Below, one piece after another: positions 24,753 through 33,448 of a stretch of DNA of 64,000 nt (position 1 is its first letter; each line of letters starts with the position of its first letter). Both the position numbers and the translations under genes were made by a program. The stretch is from Paenibacillus sp. EZ-K15 (lineage in GTDB: Bacteria > Bacillota > Bacilli > Paenibacillales > Paenibacillaceae). Location: positions 303,256-367,255 of the forward strand of contig NZ_PDHM01000018.1 in NCBI RefSeq assembly GCF_002573715.1, read 5' to 3'. A model generated the notes under the pieces. The model ran no database searches. It was not told where the DNA came from and saw only the letters and a program-made list of their open reading frames with translations.

Positions 24753-25127
24753 TTAGGATCTGGTTACCGGATACGCCATGACACTCATTAAGGCATTCTC
24801 AGCCTGAGTCGAATCGAGACGGCTGTACTGAACAAATATAGGTGCACTACTTGTAACCTCCATGGCATAGGGAATACCTGGAGGAATGCCTTTCAAGCCG
24901 TCCGTTTGAAGCGAGCTGGTTCGTATGTGCTTGGTTCTTCTAGCTGGTACGATGGTTTCCATTCCTAGCAATGGATCACGATCCTCGAAGTAAGCATGTA
25001 TCGTAACCACAACGTCCTGCTCGGATAAGTTCAAGACACAGACGGATTCATGACTGGTTAATTCTCCGCTGCTTTCAGGAGGGATATACCCGTCCGGAAT
25101 AATCCAATGTTTTTCACCTTTTGACAT
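24753..25127 (-). CDS. Sensory rhodopsin transducer family protein (DUF1362)
   Basis: A 124-residue protein with HWIIPDGYIPP at the N-terminus, SHESVCVLNLSEQDVVVTI (beta strand) and an ARRTKHIRTSSL stretch, matching the small all-beta family named after the Anabaena sensory rhodopsin transducer. Most Firmicute members lie in genomes without rhodopsin and probably bind sugars or nucleotides; the function is not established. No rhodopsin is encoded here. GAGGAG precedes the ATG. It is upstream of, and probably co-transcribed with, the GNAT gene. Confidence 0.8.
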   Translation of the reverse strand: MSKGEKHWIIPDGYIPPESSGELTSHESVCVLNLSEQDVVVTIHAYFEDRDPLLGMETIVPARRTKHIRTSSLQTDGLKGIPPGIPYAMEVTSSAPIFVQYSRLDSTQAENALMSVMAYPVTRS

Positions 25128-25472
25128 GTGTTTCGCTCCTCGCTAGTTATGAATTAGGGTACATAACATATATAAAAATACATTCGCGATGGACTCCGAA
25201 AGTTCCTTTAATCCTCGATCCACCCCATCGTGCTAGCGTAGAAATAGAGAAAATGGCTGGAGTCCAAGCGCCTTCAAACCGCCAACCACCATATTGGCCA
25301 ATCGGGCCGCACCGCACTCTTGAAAAAGAGTGTTGTCCATTCATTACGCCCTGCTGAAACAGCAGAAACTCCCCTGGCCTCCCCCACATTAACACGGATT
25401 TAGTCCCTTCGGGACCCAGCTGGTTAAAATTTTGTCTAAATCCATTATGGATTGGGAGCCTCCGAACATAAA
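25128..25472. other. Gene-free stretch between the sensory-rhodopsin-transducer-like gene and the YesM control region
   Basis: No credible gene: readings on both strands lack ribosome sites and have no recognisable domain. Three small hairpins are visible: CACTCTT/AAGAGTG near 25313-25331, CTGCTG/CAGCAG near 25350-25365 and GTCCC/GGGAC near 25403-25415. It may be a degenerate repeat or a leader region, but I see no known riboswitch. Confidence 0.4.
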
Positions 25473-25505
25473 TTCAAATAACCGTTCTCCTTGTTCAAAT
25501 AACCG
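25473..25505. repeat. Tandem direct repeat upstream of the yesM-like promoter
   Basis: TTCAAATAACCG occurs at 25473-25484 and again at 25494-25505, 21 bases apart, which is two turns of the helix. It ends 57 bases upstream of the -35 box of the histidine kinase promoter. AraC-type regulators such as the YesN-like protein encoded downstream often bind direct repeats with this spacing. Confidence 0.5.
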
Positions 25506-25561
25506 ACTACATAAGCAAAGTCTCTTTAATTATTCCAGGTGCTGGAATAACAGCGCTTGTA

Positions 25562-25590
25562 TTGACAGCGTTTACAACCCGGTACATAAT
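25562..25590 (+). promoter_or_regulatory. SigA-type promoter of the histidine kinase/response regulator operon
   Basis: TTGACA (25562-25567) and CATAAT (25585-25590) with a 17-base spacer, about 41 bases upstream of the GTG start of the kinase gene. Confidence 0.7.
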
Positions 25591-25631
25591 GTGTACACAA
25601 CATTTTAGGACCAGCGCAAGGAGACGTTGCT

Positions 25632-27365
25632 GTGCAAAAATGGATAACGATTTATAAAAATATGAAAATCAAAAACAAGCTTTCCCTTCTTATCAGCTTA
25701 ATCGTTGCAATGGCATTTACCTTCGCCGTCATCGTCCAGCAATATGCCTTCTCCATCTACGACGAGCAGCTGTACCTCAAATCATCCCAGGTCTTACACC
25801 TGTCCTCCTCTGCGATTGAGTCAGAGCTCGAGCGGATCGAACAGTTATCCTTCAACATCATTACCGATACCCAGATTCAAAATATGTTACGTTCCATCGC
25901 CGGGAGCGACTCCGATTATGATCGCCTCATCCTGCGACAGCATCTGGTGGACCGCCTCCTGAATTATGTAGGCTCCGAGCCGATGCTCTATTCGATCCAC
26001 CTGATCGATTCCTACGATAAACAGCAGGACGTCGGCAGTGTCGTCCCGATTCATCCCGCCAAAAAGGAGTTTATTCTACAGCTTGCCGGAGATGCGGATG
26101 GAGAAGAACGCTGGGTATACCCGGACGAAACGGATTCGGCTCTTCTACTTTCCCGGGAAATAAGATCCTACTCTGGAACCTTATTCGATCTTAACTACTT
26201 GGGAACCATCATTATTCGTATCAATATGGACAAAATCGTCCGGAAATCCGCCGGTGGGGAAGGCGACCTGATCGTAACTTCGGGCACGGATGTCATCTAT
26301 CCAGCAACGCCGCACTTCGATCCGGCTGTCATTCAATCCTCCCTTTCATCCGGTAACGGGTACCTTACTCGTGAAATGGATGGCCATACTTACTTTATCG
26401 CACATAACCGATCAGGCAATACCGGATGGACGTATATGAATGTCACGCCCTTTAATCAATCCTTCAAGCAAATCATATTCATCAAAGAGCTTGTCATTAT
26501 CGTGTTTACCGTTATTTTCGCTGTTGCGATCCTGCTCGGCATCCGGTTCAGCCGAGGCCTGACACGTCCCATCGAGAGTCTCATCACCCGGATGAAGCTC
26601 GCGGAAAAAGGAAACTTTGTGGGAGCCAATGTGCTGCCTCAGGACGCTGCCCCTGTCGCCATGAACGAACTGGGACTGCTGCATCGGACATTCCGCCTCA
26701 TGATCGAGAGAATCAACGCGCTCATTACCGAGAACTACTCGAACCGGCTGTTAATCAAAGAGACCGAGTTCAAAGCGCTGCAAGCGCAAATCAACCCCCA
26801 CTTTCTGTATAACACGCTGGAATCCGTGAACTGGCTGGCGAAGATGAACAAGCAAACCCAAATTTCCGACATGGTACAAGCCCTAGCCTTCCTTCTTCGG
26901 AATTCCGTCAGCTTGAAGGAGCCGATTCTGACACTGAGAGAGGAACTGGAGATTGTCAGGAACTACGTCATTATTCAGAAATTCCGATTTGAAGACCGCC
27001 TAGATTTCACGATGGATGTAAAGGAGCAGGATTTGCAGCGCAAAATTCCAAAGCTGTCCCTTCAGCCCCTGCTCGAAAATGCGATTCATTATGCGCTGGA
27101 GCCTTCCGTTAACCCTTGCCGAATAACGTTGTCCTGCATGGAGACCCCTTCCGCGTTCTGCGTCATGGTCGAGGATGACGGCCCCGGCATGCCGCCGGAC
27201 ACCCTGACGCAATTGCGAAGCGGCGAAATGGCCACCAGCGGTAACGGGATCGGACTGTTAAACATCGATGAACGGATCAAGCTGGCTTTTGGCGAGCACC
27301 ACGGGTTAGCCATCGACAGCGGATCGGGGCTTGGAACCCGGGTGATGCTGTCATTACCCAAATAA
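25632..27365 (+). CDS. Sensor histidine kinase, YesM type
   Basis: A 577-residue membrane kinase. Transmembrane helix 1 is near residues 16-36, an extracytoplasmic dCache-like sensor follows to about 280, then helix 2 (ELVIIVFTVIFAVAILLGI), a HAMP linker, the His_kinase domain with the phospho-acceptor in ALQAQINPHFLYNTLE (His near 390), and an ATPase domain with ENAIHYAL, DDGPGMPP and GNGIGLLNID. The GTG start at 25632 follows AAGGAGA at 8 bases. This family senses sugars or polysaccharide products and pairs with AraC-type regulators; the partner is 13 bases downstream. Confidence 0.92.
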   Translation: MQKWITIYKNMKIKNKLSLLISLIVAMAFTFAVIVQQYAFSIYDEQLYLKSSQVLHLSSSAIESELERIEQLSFNIITDTQIQNMLRSIAGSDSDYDRLILRQHLVDRLLNYVGSEPMLYSIHLIDSYDKQQDVGSVVPIHPAKKEFILQLAGDADGEERWVYPDETDSALLLSREIRSYSGTLFDLNYLGTIIIRINMDKIVRKSAGGEGDLIVTSGTDVIYPATPHFDPAVIQSSLSSGNGYLTREMDGHTYFIAHNRSGNTGWTYMNVTPFNQSFKQIIFIKELVIIVFTVIFAVAILLGIRFSRGLTRPIESLITRMKLAEKGNFVGANVLPQDAAPVAMNELGLLHRTFRLMIERINALITENYSNRLLIKETEFKALQAQINPHFLYNTLESVNWLAKMNKQTQISDMVQALAFLLRNSVSLKEPILTLREELEIVRNYVIIQKFRFEDRLDFTMDVKEQDLQRKIPKLSLQPLLENAIHYALEPSVNPCRITLSCMETPSAFCVMVEDDGPGMPPDTLTQLRSGEMATSGNGIGLLNIDERIKLAFGEHHGLAIDSGSGLGTRVMLSLPK

Positions 27366-27378
27366 CGGAGGGATTCGG

Positions 27379-28926
27379 ATGTATAAAGTTCTGCTTGTGG
27401 ACGATGAACGAATTATTCTAGACGGCATATCACAGATGGTGGATTGGTCGGCATACCGAACCGAGCTGGCCGGTACCGCCCAGAACGGAATTCAGGCATA
27501 TGAAAAAATCGTCAAGGAAAGCCCGGATATCGTCGTATGCGACATTCACATGCCCGGGCTGGATGGTCTTGAGCTCGTAGCCAAGACCCACGCCTCCCAT
27601 CCTCATATCAAATTCGTGCTGCTGTCCGGCTTCGGCGAATTCGAGTATGCCAACCGCGCCATGCAATACGGCGTGAAGCATTACCTGCTGAAGCCGACCG
27701 ACGAGGTTAAGATCGGGGGAGCACTGAAAGAGGTCACTGACGAGCTGACCCTGAACCAAAACAAGGAGTCTTTTATCCAGGAGATGAAAGGCCGTCTCTG
27801 CAAGGTGCTCCCTCATGTCAAAGAACAGGTGCTCAAAGAGTTTGTCATCAATAAATCCTATGGACGCCATGACCTGGAGGAGTACCGCAGCCTGTTCGAA
27901 ACTAATTTCGATCAACCCGTCCGTCTGCTGTTGTTCCAGCTGGAGGGCATTGTCGAATACGAGCATCAATTCGCCGTGAAGAACATCGCCGAGGATCTGT
28001 TGGACACCACGCTGCTGAGTACGACGATCGGGCAGCATGTTCTAGTGCTAATCGAGAACCACCATGATCAGCAGCGGCTCCATCAACAGCTGCAGGATAT
28101 CCGCTGTACTTTTAAACAGTATTACAAGATGGACGTCACAATCGCGATCAGCGATCCCGGACCTGTAACCCTGACGCGGAAGCTGTATCGGGATACGCTG
28201 CAATGCCTGAACTACCGTTTCTATCTGGATGAGAGCGGAATGATCACCACGGAAGACACGCTTCATTCCGGCGGCTTGGAAGGAACGTTTGTCCTCGATG
28301 AGGAGCGCCTATGCATGCCTGTCCGATCCGGCCACCGCAACGAAGCGGAGCTTGCCCTGGCCGAATTCATTCAGGAGCTGAAGCGTGCGCAGCTTAGTAT
28401 CGACATGACCAAATCCTATGTCATTCAGCAGTATGTATCCCTTATCCGTTTAACCGACCCGGATCAGATGCAAGAACGCTATGCACGGATTCCGGAAATC
28501 GCCGAGATGAGTACGCTTCAAGTCATTCAGGCCTTTTTGGAAGAAACGGTACGGGAAATCACGCTGCGAAGCTTCGAGCAGAACAAAGTCAAATATAATA
28601 CCATCGTCCGCAAGGTAGTTGAGATTATCGAGGAGCAGCTGGGGAACTCGGAGCTTACGCTCAATCTGGTGGCAAACGACATGCTGTATATGAACGCCGA
28701 CTATCTCGGCAAGCTGTTCAAGAAGGAGACCGGCGAGAAATTCTCCAATTACGTGATGAAACTACGGATGAAGCGCGCAACTGAAATGATGGTGAGCGAT
28801 CCTGATATCAAGATTTTTGAAATGGCAGAGTGGCTCGGTTTCGGCGATAATCCTCAATATTTCAGCCAGGTGTTCAAAAAACAGATCGGGTGCACACCCT
28901 CCGAATATATGAAAAAGAGTGATTAA
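27379..28926 (+). CDS. AraC-family response regulator, YesN type
   Basis: A 515-residue two-domain regulator. The N-terminal receiver has LVDDER, the phospho-accepting Asp near residue 55 (VVCDIHMPGLDG) and the LKPTDE lysine near 105. A long middle region resembles YesN-family linkers. The C-terminal double helix-turn-helix of AraC type (LNLVANDMLYMNADYLGKLF and IKIFEMAEWLGFGDNPQYFS) binds DNA. It should activate the transporter and GH105 genes that follow; the direct repeats at 25473 are candidate sites. Confidence 0.92.
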   Translation: MYKVLLVDDERIILDGISQMVDWSAYRTELAGTAQNGIQAYEKIVKESPDIVVCDIHMPGLDGLELVAKTHASHPHIKFVLLSGFGEFEYANRAMQYGVKHYLLKPTDEVKIGGALKEVTDELTLNQNKESFIQEMKGRLCKVLPHVKEQVLKEFVINKSYGRHDLEEYRSLFETNFDQPVRLLLFQLEGIVEYEHQFAVKNIAEDLLDTTLLSTTIGQHVLVLIENHHDQQRLHQQLQDIRCTFKQYYKMDVTIAISDPGPVTLTRKLYRDTLQCLNYRFYLDESGMITTEDTLHSGGLEGTFVLDEERLCMPVRSGHRNEAELALAEFIQELKRAQLSIDMTKSYVIQQYVSLIRLTDPDQMQERYARIPEIAEMSTLQVIQAFLEETVREITLRSFEQNKVKYNTIVRKVVEIIEEQLGNSELTLNLVANDMLYMNADYLGKLFKKETGEKFSNYVMKLRMKRATEMMVSDPDIKIFEMAEWLGFGDNPQYFSQVFKKQIGCTPSEYMKKSD

Positions 28927-29069
28927 CTTGTACGTACATCTCTGCTTTTTAAACAAATTGCACGGTTTTTTTCCTTACTCTTTCCCCGTGAAAACAAGAT
29001 AATTGGGAATGTAAGCACTAACATTTGAAGCGATATAAAGTTGTTTATCAACAAAGGGGAGGAAATGGA

Positions 29070-30410
29070 ATGAAAAAAGTGTTAAACGCGGTTCTGATGT
29101 TTTCCCTGATCGGGAGCTTGATTGGCTGTTCGGGCGGCGGCGCTGCCGACCCACCGGCCAACAGCGGAACCGGAACGGAGACACCACCGGCGGCTGCAAG
29201 CGATAGCAAGGATCCGGTCAAACTCCGCATTGCGTGGTGGGGTGGCCAGTCCCGGCATGATTATACCTTGAAGGTCATTGAATTATATGAGTCCCAGAAT
29301 CCGCATGTCACCATTGAGCCTGAATACGCTCCATTTGATGATTACTGGAAAAAGCTTGCTCCCCAAGCGGTGGCTGGCGGACTCCCGGACATTATTCAAA
29401 TGGACATCTCCTATCTGAACCAATATGCAGGCCGGAATCAGCTGGCGGATTTGAAGCCGTTCACGGAGAGCAGCGAGCTGGATGTAGCCGATGTCAGCGA
29501 GAATGCGCTGAGCGGTGGTGAGGTCAACGGCAAGCTCGTTGCCATGAACCTCGGCGTGAACGCACTCCAGACCACCTTCGATGTCGAAACGATGAAGAAG
29601 AACGGCATCGATATTCCGTCCAGAGAATGGACTTGGGATGACATGGACACAATGGGTGCCCAAGCCAAGGAAAAAGGCCTGCAAATCGGAGGCTTTGCTT
29701 ACCGGCATGACGTTTTCTTTCCTTACTACCTAAGAACTATCGGCCAGAAAATGTACAGCGCTGACGGTAAAACGATCGGATACAGTGACGACCAGCCCTT
29801 TATCGATTATTTCACACGCTATCAGAAATGGTACGACAACGGATATATCCTCTCTCTGGACAAGGAAGCCCAGAAAAAAGGCGTAGCGGAAGAGGATGAA
29901 ATTGTCCTTGGCAACTCCATCTCGGGCACCGGCTGGTCCAACCAGTTCCTTGCTGTGGCCAATCTGGTCACCGATCGTCCATTGGAGCTGAATCCGATGC
30001 CCGGGCCTGGAACGAAGGACGGTCTTTTCCTGAAACCTTCAATGTACTTCTCGGTCACCGAAACCTCCAAGCATAAAGAAGAAGCTGCAAAATTCATCAG
30101 CTTCTTCATTAACGACATTGAGGCAAACAAGCTGATCAAGGGAGAACGCGGCGTTCCCGTATCCGCCAAGGTGAAGGAAGAGCTCAAGCCACTACTCTCG
30201 GAGAATGAAGCCAAAATTTTCGACTATGTCACTTGGGCTGAGGCCAACAGCACGCCAGGCGATCCTCCAAACCCGATTGGCGCGGTGGAGATCGAGAAGC
30301 TGCTGCGAGATCTCAGTGAACGCATTCTGTTCAAGAAAATCTCGATCGAAGATGCCGCGGCTGAGTTCCGCAAGGAAGCGAACGCCGTCTTGGCCAGATC
30401 TCAGCAATAA
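29070..30410 (+). CDS. Extracellular solute-binding lipoprotein of a sugar ABC transporter
   Basis: A 446-residue family 1 binding lipoprotein. The signal peptide ends in an LIGC lipobox at about residue 20, followed by a Gly/Ala/Pro/Thr-rich tether. The mature part has the sugar-binding fold (LRIAWWGGQSRHDYTLKVIE; GGLPDIIQMDISYLNQYA; SISGTGWSNQ). The start is the ATG at 29070 after AGGGGAGG; a longer frame from 29025 lacks a site. It precedes two permease genes and a GH105 hydrolase, consistent with uptake of unsaturated pectin oligosaccharides. A terminator separates it from the permeases. Confidence 0.9.
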   Translation: MKKVLNAVLMFSLIGSLIGCSGGGAADPPANSGTGTETPPAAASDSKDPVKLRIAWWGGQSRHDYTLKVIELYESQNPHVTIEPEYAPFDDYWKKLAPQAVAGGLPDIIQMDISYLNQYAGRNQLADLKPFTESSELDVADVSENALSGGEVNGKLVAMNLGVNALQTTFDVETMKKNGIDIPSREWTWDDMDTMGAQAKEKGLQIGGFAYRHDVFFPYYLRTIGQKMYSADGKTIGYSDDQPFIDYFTRYQKWYDNGYILSLDKEAQKKGVAEEDEIVLGNSISGTGWSNQFLAVANLVTDRPLELNPMPGPGTKDGLFLKPSMYFSVTETSKHKEEAAKFISFFINDIEANKLIKGERGVPVSAKVKEELKPLLSENEAKIFDYVTWAEANSTPGDPPNPIGAVEIEKLLRDLSERILFKKISIEDAAAEFRKEANAVLARSQQ

Positions 30411-30427
30411 CCAGGACATGGTCAGAC

Positions 30428-30475
30428 AAGGCATCTCCCGCACGTCTTTCCCGTGTGCGCAAGAGATGCCTTTTT
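30428..30475 (+). terminator. Intercistronic terminator between binding protein and permease genes
   Basis: AAGGCATCTC (30428-30437) pairs perfectly with GAGATGCCTT (30463-30472), with inner GCAC/GTGC pairing and a following TTTTT. Partial termination here would keep the binding protein in excess over the permeases. Confidence 0.8.
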
Positions 30476-30533
30476 GACATCCGTGACCCCTACACGGGGC
30501 GCAACCAAATCTGAATTGTAGGGGTTGAAGTCT

Positions 30534-31433
30534 ATGAAGAGGCTCCGTGAGAACGAGCATATCACCGGTTATGTTTTTTCTGCACCGTTCGTTCTTGGTT
30601 TTCTCATCTTTACCTTATATCCAATCCTGTCGTCACTGTATTATTCGTTCACCAATTACAATCTGATGGAAGCGCCAAGATGGCTGGGCCTCGGGAATTA
30701 TGAGCGATTGTTCCTGGAGGACGACAAGATCGGCAAGTCATTTCAGGTCACGTTCACCTATGTATTTGCCAGCGTTCCCCTCCGCCTCATCTTCGCTCTT
30801 TTTGTTGCCATGATTCTGAATACCGCGACCAAGGCAGTGGGACTGTACCGCTCGGCCTTCTACCTGCCTTCTCTTATTGGCGGAAGTGTGGCCGTGGCTA
30901 TCATGTGGCAGCAGATCTTCGGTGACAAGGGTCTTGTGAACTCTGCCCTGTCCCTCTTCGGGATTCATTCCACGACCTCTTGGATCGGGAATCCGAGCAC
31001 GGCACTTTGGACGCTGATCGCTTTGTCCATCTGGCAGTTCGGCTCCTCAATGATTATTTTTCTGGCCGGCTTGAAAAATATCCCGAAGGATTACTATGAA
31101 GCTGCCAGCGTGGACGGCGCCAACGCGGTCCATCGCTTTTTCAAAATTACGCTGCCTATGCTCAGCCCGATTATTTTGTTTAATTTGACGCTCCAGACGA
31201 TTTCGGCATTCCTGACCTTCACCCCCGCCTACATTATTTCGCGTGGGGAAGGCGGACCGCTGGACCAAACGCTGCTCTATTCGCTTTACTTGTACCGCAA
31301 GGCGTTCTCGCATTTTGAGATGGGATACGCGTCGGCGCTTGCCTGGATCATGCTCATTATCGTCGGTGTCCTAACCCTGCTCATCTTCAGATCATCTACC
31401 CGCTGGGTTCATTACGAGTCGAAAGGAGATTGA
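30534..31433 (+). CDS. Sugar ABC transporter permease, UgpA/MalF-like
   Basis: A 299-residue permease with six helices starting with FSAPFVLGFLIFTLYPIL and the EAA loop YEAASVDGANAVHRFFKITL near residue 190. I take the ATG at 30534, 9 bases after AGGGG, over a TTG at 30525. It pairs with the next gene, whose ribosome site lies within its last codons. Confidence 0.9.
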   Translation: MKRLRENEHITGYVFSAPFVLGFLIFTLYPILSSLYYSFTNYNLMEAPRWLGLGNYERLFLEDDKIGKSFQVTFTYVFASVPLRLIFALFVAMILNTATKAVGLYRSAFYLPSLIGGSVAVAIMWQQIFGDKGLVNSALSLFGIHSTTSWIGNPSTALWTLIALSIWQFGSSMIIFLAGLKNIPKDYYEAASVDGANAVHRFFKITLPMLSPIILFNLTLQTISAFLTFTPAYIISRGEGGPLDQTLLYSLYLYRKAFSHFEMGYASALAWIMLIIVGVLTLLIFRSSTRWVHYESKGD

Positions 31434-31438
31434 CGGTT

Positions 31439-32272
31439 ATGACCAAATCCAGACGTTTCCTCTACCATACCCTGGTCGGATTGTTCGCCCTCGGCATGAC
31501 CTATCCAATTCTATGGCTGGTGGCAAGCTCGCTCAAACCCAACCATGAAATATTCACGACGGCTTACAGCCTGATTCCGAGTCGGCTGGAATTCTCGAAT
31601 TATGCTACAGGCTGGAAGGGGTTTGCCGGAACTACCTTCGGTACCTTCTTCAAAAATTCTTTTATCATTGTCATCATATCCACCATCGGTGCCGTCGCTT
31701 CCTCTGCGCTTGTCGCCTTCGGCCTGGCTCGGACCAAGTTCTTCGGCCAGCAGTTCTGGTTCGCCTGCATGATGATTACGATGATGCTGCCCCATGATGT
31801 CGTGATCGTTCCGCAATATGTCATGTTCGCCAAATTCGGCTGGCTGTCTTCCTTCAAGCCGTTAATTGTTCCCCAATTCTTCGGGATTCCGTTCTTCATC
31901 TTCCTGATCATGCAATTCATCCGCACCATTCCGAAGGAGCTGGACGAAGCCGCCAAGATTGACGGATGCAGCAAATACGGGATTTTCTTTCGGATCGTCG
32001 TACCATTGATCGTGCCCGCTCTCATTACGTGTTCGATTTTTTCCTTCTACTGGAGATGGGATGACTTCATCAATCCGCTCATTTATTTGAACAATCCGGA
32101 GAAATACCCGGTATCACTTGCCTTGAAGCTGTTTCTTGACGGAGAGTCGCTCAATAACTGGGGCGGCATGTTCGCGATGGCTACCTTATCGCTGCTGCCG
32201 GTCGTCATCGTCTTCTTTATCTTCCAGAAATATATCGTGGAAGGGATCAGCACGACGGGATTAAAAGGGTAA
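31439..32272 (+). CDS. Sugar ABC transporter permease, UgpE/MalG-like
   Basis: A 277-residue permease with the typical N-terminal GMTYPILWLVASSLKPNHEI and EAA loop DEAAKIDGCSKYGIFFRIVV near residue 185, six helices, and the family ending FQKYIVEGISTTGLKG. The ATG at 31439 follows AGGAG at 10 bases and lies 5 bases past the previous stop. No ATPase gene is nearby, as is usual when a general MsmX-like ATPase is shared. Confidence 0.9.
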   Translation: MTKSRRFLYHTLVGLFALGMTYPILWLVASSLKPNHEIFTTAYSLIPSRLEFSNYATGWKGFAGTTFGTFFKNSFIIVIISTIGAVASSALVAFGLARTKFFGQQFWFACMMITMMLPHDVVIVPQYVMFAKFGWLSSFKPLIVPQFFGIPFFIFLIMQFIRTIPKELDEAAKIDGCSKYGIFFRIVVPLIVPALITCSIFSFYWRWDDFINPLIYLNNPEKYPVSLALKLFLDGESLNNWGGMFAMATLSLLPVVIVFFIFQKYIVEGISTTGLKG

Positions 32273-32316
32273 TCCTTACACATCGACGCAATTGAATATG
32301 AAGGGAGTTTCTAACA

Positions 32317-33348
32317 ATGCCTGCACTTGTATTTGATGATCAACAGATTGAGCATGTCATAGACCGGGTGGTAGATCGGACTTTTCGCATGGATTTCAGC
32401 TGGGACTGGCCGGGTGGGGTCGCCTTTTACGGAGTATGCGAAGCCTACAAGGCCACCGGCAAAAAGGAGTATCTGGAACAGCTGAAAGCCTGGGTCGACG
32501 AAAACATGGAGGAGGGGCTGCCGAAGCTGTCCGTCAACGGCGTCTCCATCGGCCACTCCTTGTTAACGTTGTACGAAGTTTATGAGGATGAGCGGTATAT
32601 CGAAACGGCCAAGGAAATGGCCGAGTATCTCACGCATGATGCGCTGCGTTTCGGCAACGGCATCTTTCAGCATACGGTGAACTCCGAAACGTATAACTTT
32701 CCGGAGCAGGCGTGGGTTGATACGATGTTCATGGCAGGCTACTTCCTGCTTCGGATTGGCGTGATGCTGGACCGGGAGGATTATTTCGAGGATGGCCTGA
32801 AGCAGTATCATGGCCATGAGGATTGCCTGCAGGATCCCGTTACAAATCTGTATTACCACGGCTGGGACAATATCGCCGGCAACCATATGTCCGGCGTCTT
32901 CTGGTGCCGGGGCAACGCCTGGGCTGCCCTTACGATGGCCCGTGCTCTAGAGCTCGTCCCGGTGACGCATCCCTCCTTCATGATCATTGAGGGATCGCTG
33001 CGCGACCAGCTCAGCGCCCTAGTCCGGCTGCAGCATGAATCCGGCCTGTGGCATACAATCACGACCGATCCGCAGTCTCCGCTGGAAACATCCGGCTCGG
33101 CCGGAATCGCCGCCGCCCTTCTGACCAAGGGACGCATCTACAATAAATACACGCAGAAGTCGATCGACGGCATTTTGTCCAAGATCACTGAGGATGGCAA
33201 CGTTACCGGCGTATCTGCGGGAACGGCCGTCATGAAGGACGCCGCGGGATACAGAGGCGTGCCGGATAAGCGGATACAAGGCTGGGGTCAAGGGCTGGCC
33301 TTGACCTTTCTCGCGGAAGTGCTGAAGATCAAGGACAATCCTTATTGA
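32317..33348 (+). CDS. Glycoside hydrolase family 105/88 protein (unsaturated rhamnogalacturonyl hydrolase-like)
   Basis: A 343-residue cytoplasmic protein with the (alpha/alpha)6 barrel features of GH105: DFSWDWPGGVAFYGV near residue 28, EQAWVDTMFMAGYFL with the likely catalytic Asp near 135, and WCRGNAWAALTMARALE near 195-210. GH105 enzymes remove the unsaturated uronic residue from oligosaccharides made by pectate or rhamnogalacturonan lyases. There is no signal peptide, fitting action after import by the upstream transporter. AAGGGAG precedes the ATG, 44 bases after the permease gene. Confidence 0.9.
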   Translation: MPALVFDDQQIEHVIDRVVDRTFRMDFSWDWPGGVAFYGVCEAYKATGKKEYLEQLKAWVDENMEEGLPKLSVNGVSIGHSLLTLYEVYEDERYIETAKEMAEYLTHDALRFGNGIFQHTVNSETYNFPEQAWVDTMFMAGYFLLRIGVMLDREDYFEDGLKQYHGHEDCLQDPVTNLYYHGWDNIAGNHMSGVFWCRGNAWAALTMARALELVPVTHPSFMIIEGSLRDQLSALVRLQHESGLWHTITTDPQSPLETSGSAGIAAALLTKGRIYNKYTQKSIDGILSKITEDGNVTGVSAGTAVMKDAAGYRGVPDKRIQGWGQGLALTFLAEVLKIKDNPY

Positions 33349-33361
33349 TTAAATGCGATAC

Positions 33362-33410
33362 AAAAAAGGCAGGATTGGAGAGGAGAAGTTCGCCTCTACA
33401 GCCTGCCTTT
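33362..33410 (-). terminator. Terminator after the penicillin-binding protein gene
   Basis: AAAGGCAGG (33365-33373) pairs with CCTGCCTTT (33402-33410), with an inner GAGG/CCTC stem. On the minus strand it is followed by TTTTTTG. It separates the convergent GH105 and penicillin-binding protein genes. Confidence 0.75.
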
Positions 33411-33448
33411 GGTTTATGCAATTTAACGCGACTCTTCGACTACGCTTC

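Noticed and set aside
25147..25395. 82-codon frame on the minus strand in the gene-free stretch
   Set aside because: No ribosome site, no domain, and overlaps an equally long frame on the other strand.
25398..25420. Riboswitch or T-box before the histidine kinase gene
   Set aside because: Only a small GTCCC/GGGAC hairpin is seen; T-box and other leader signatures are absent.
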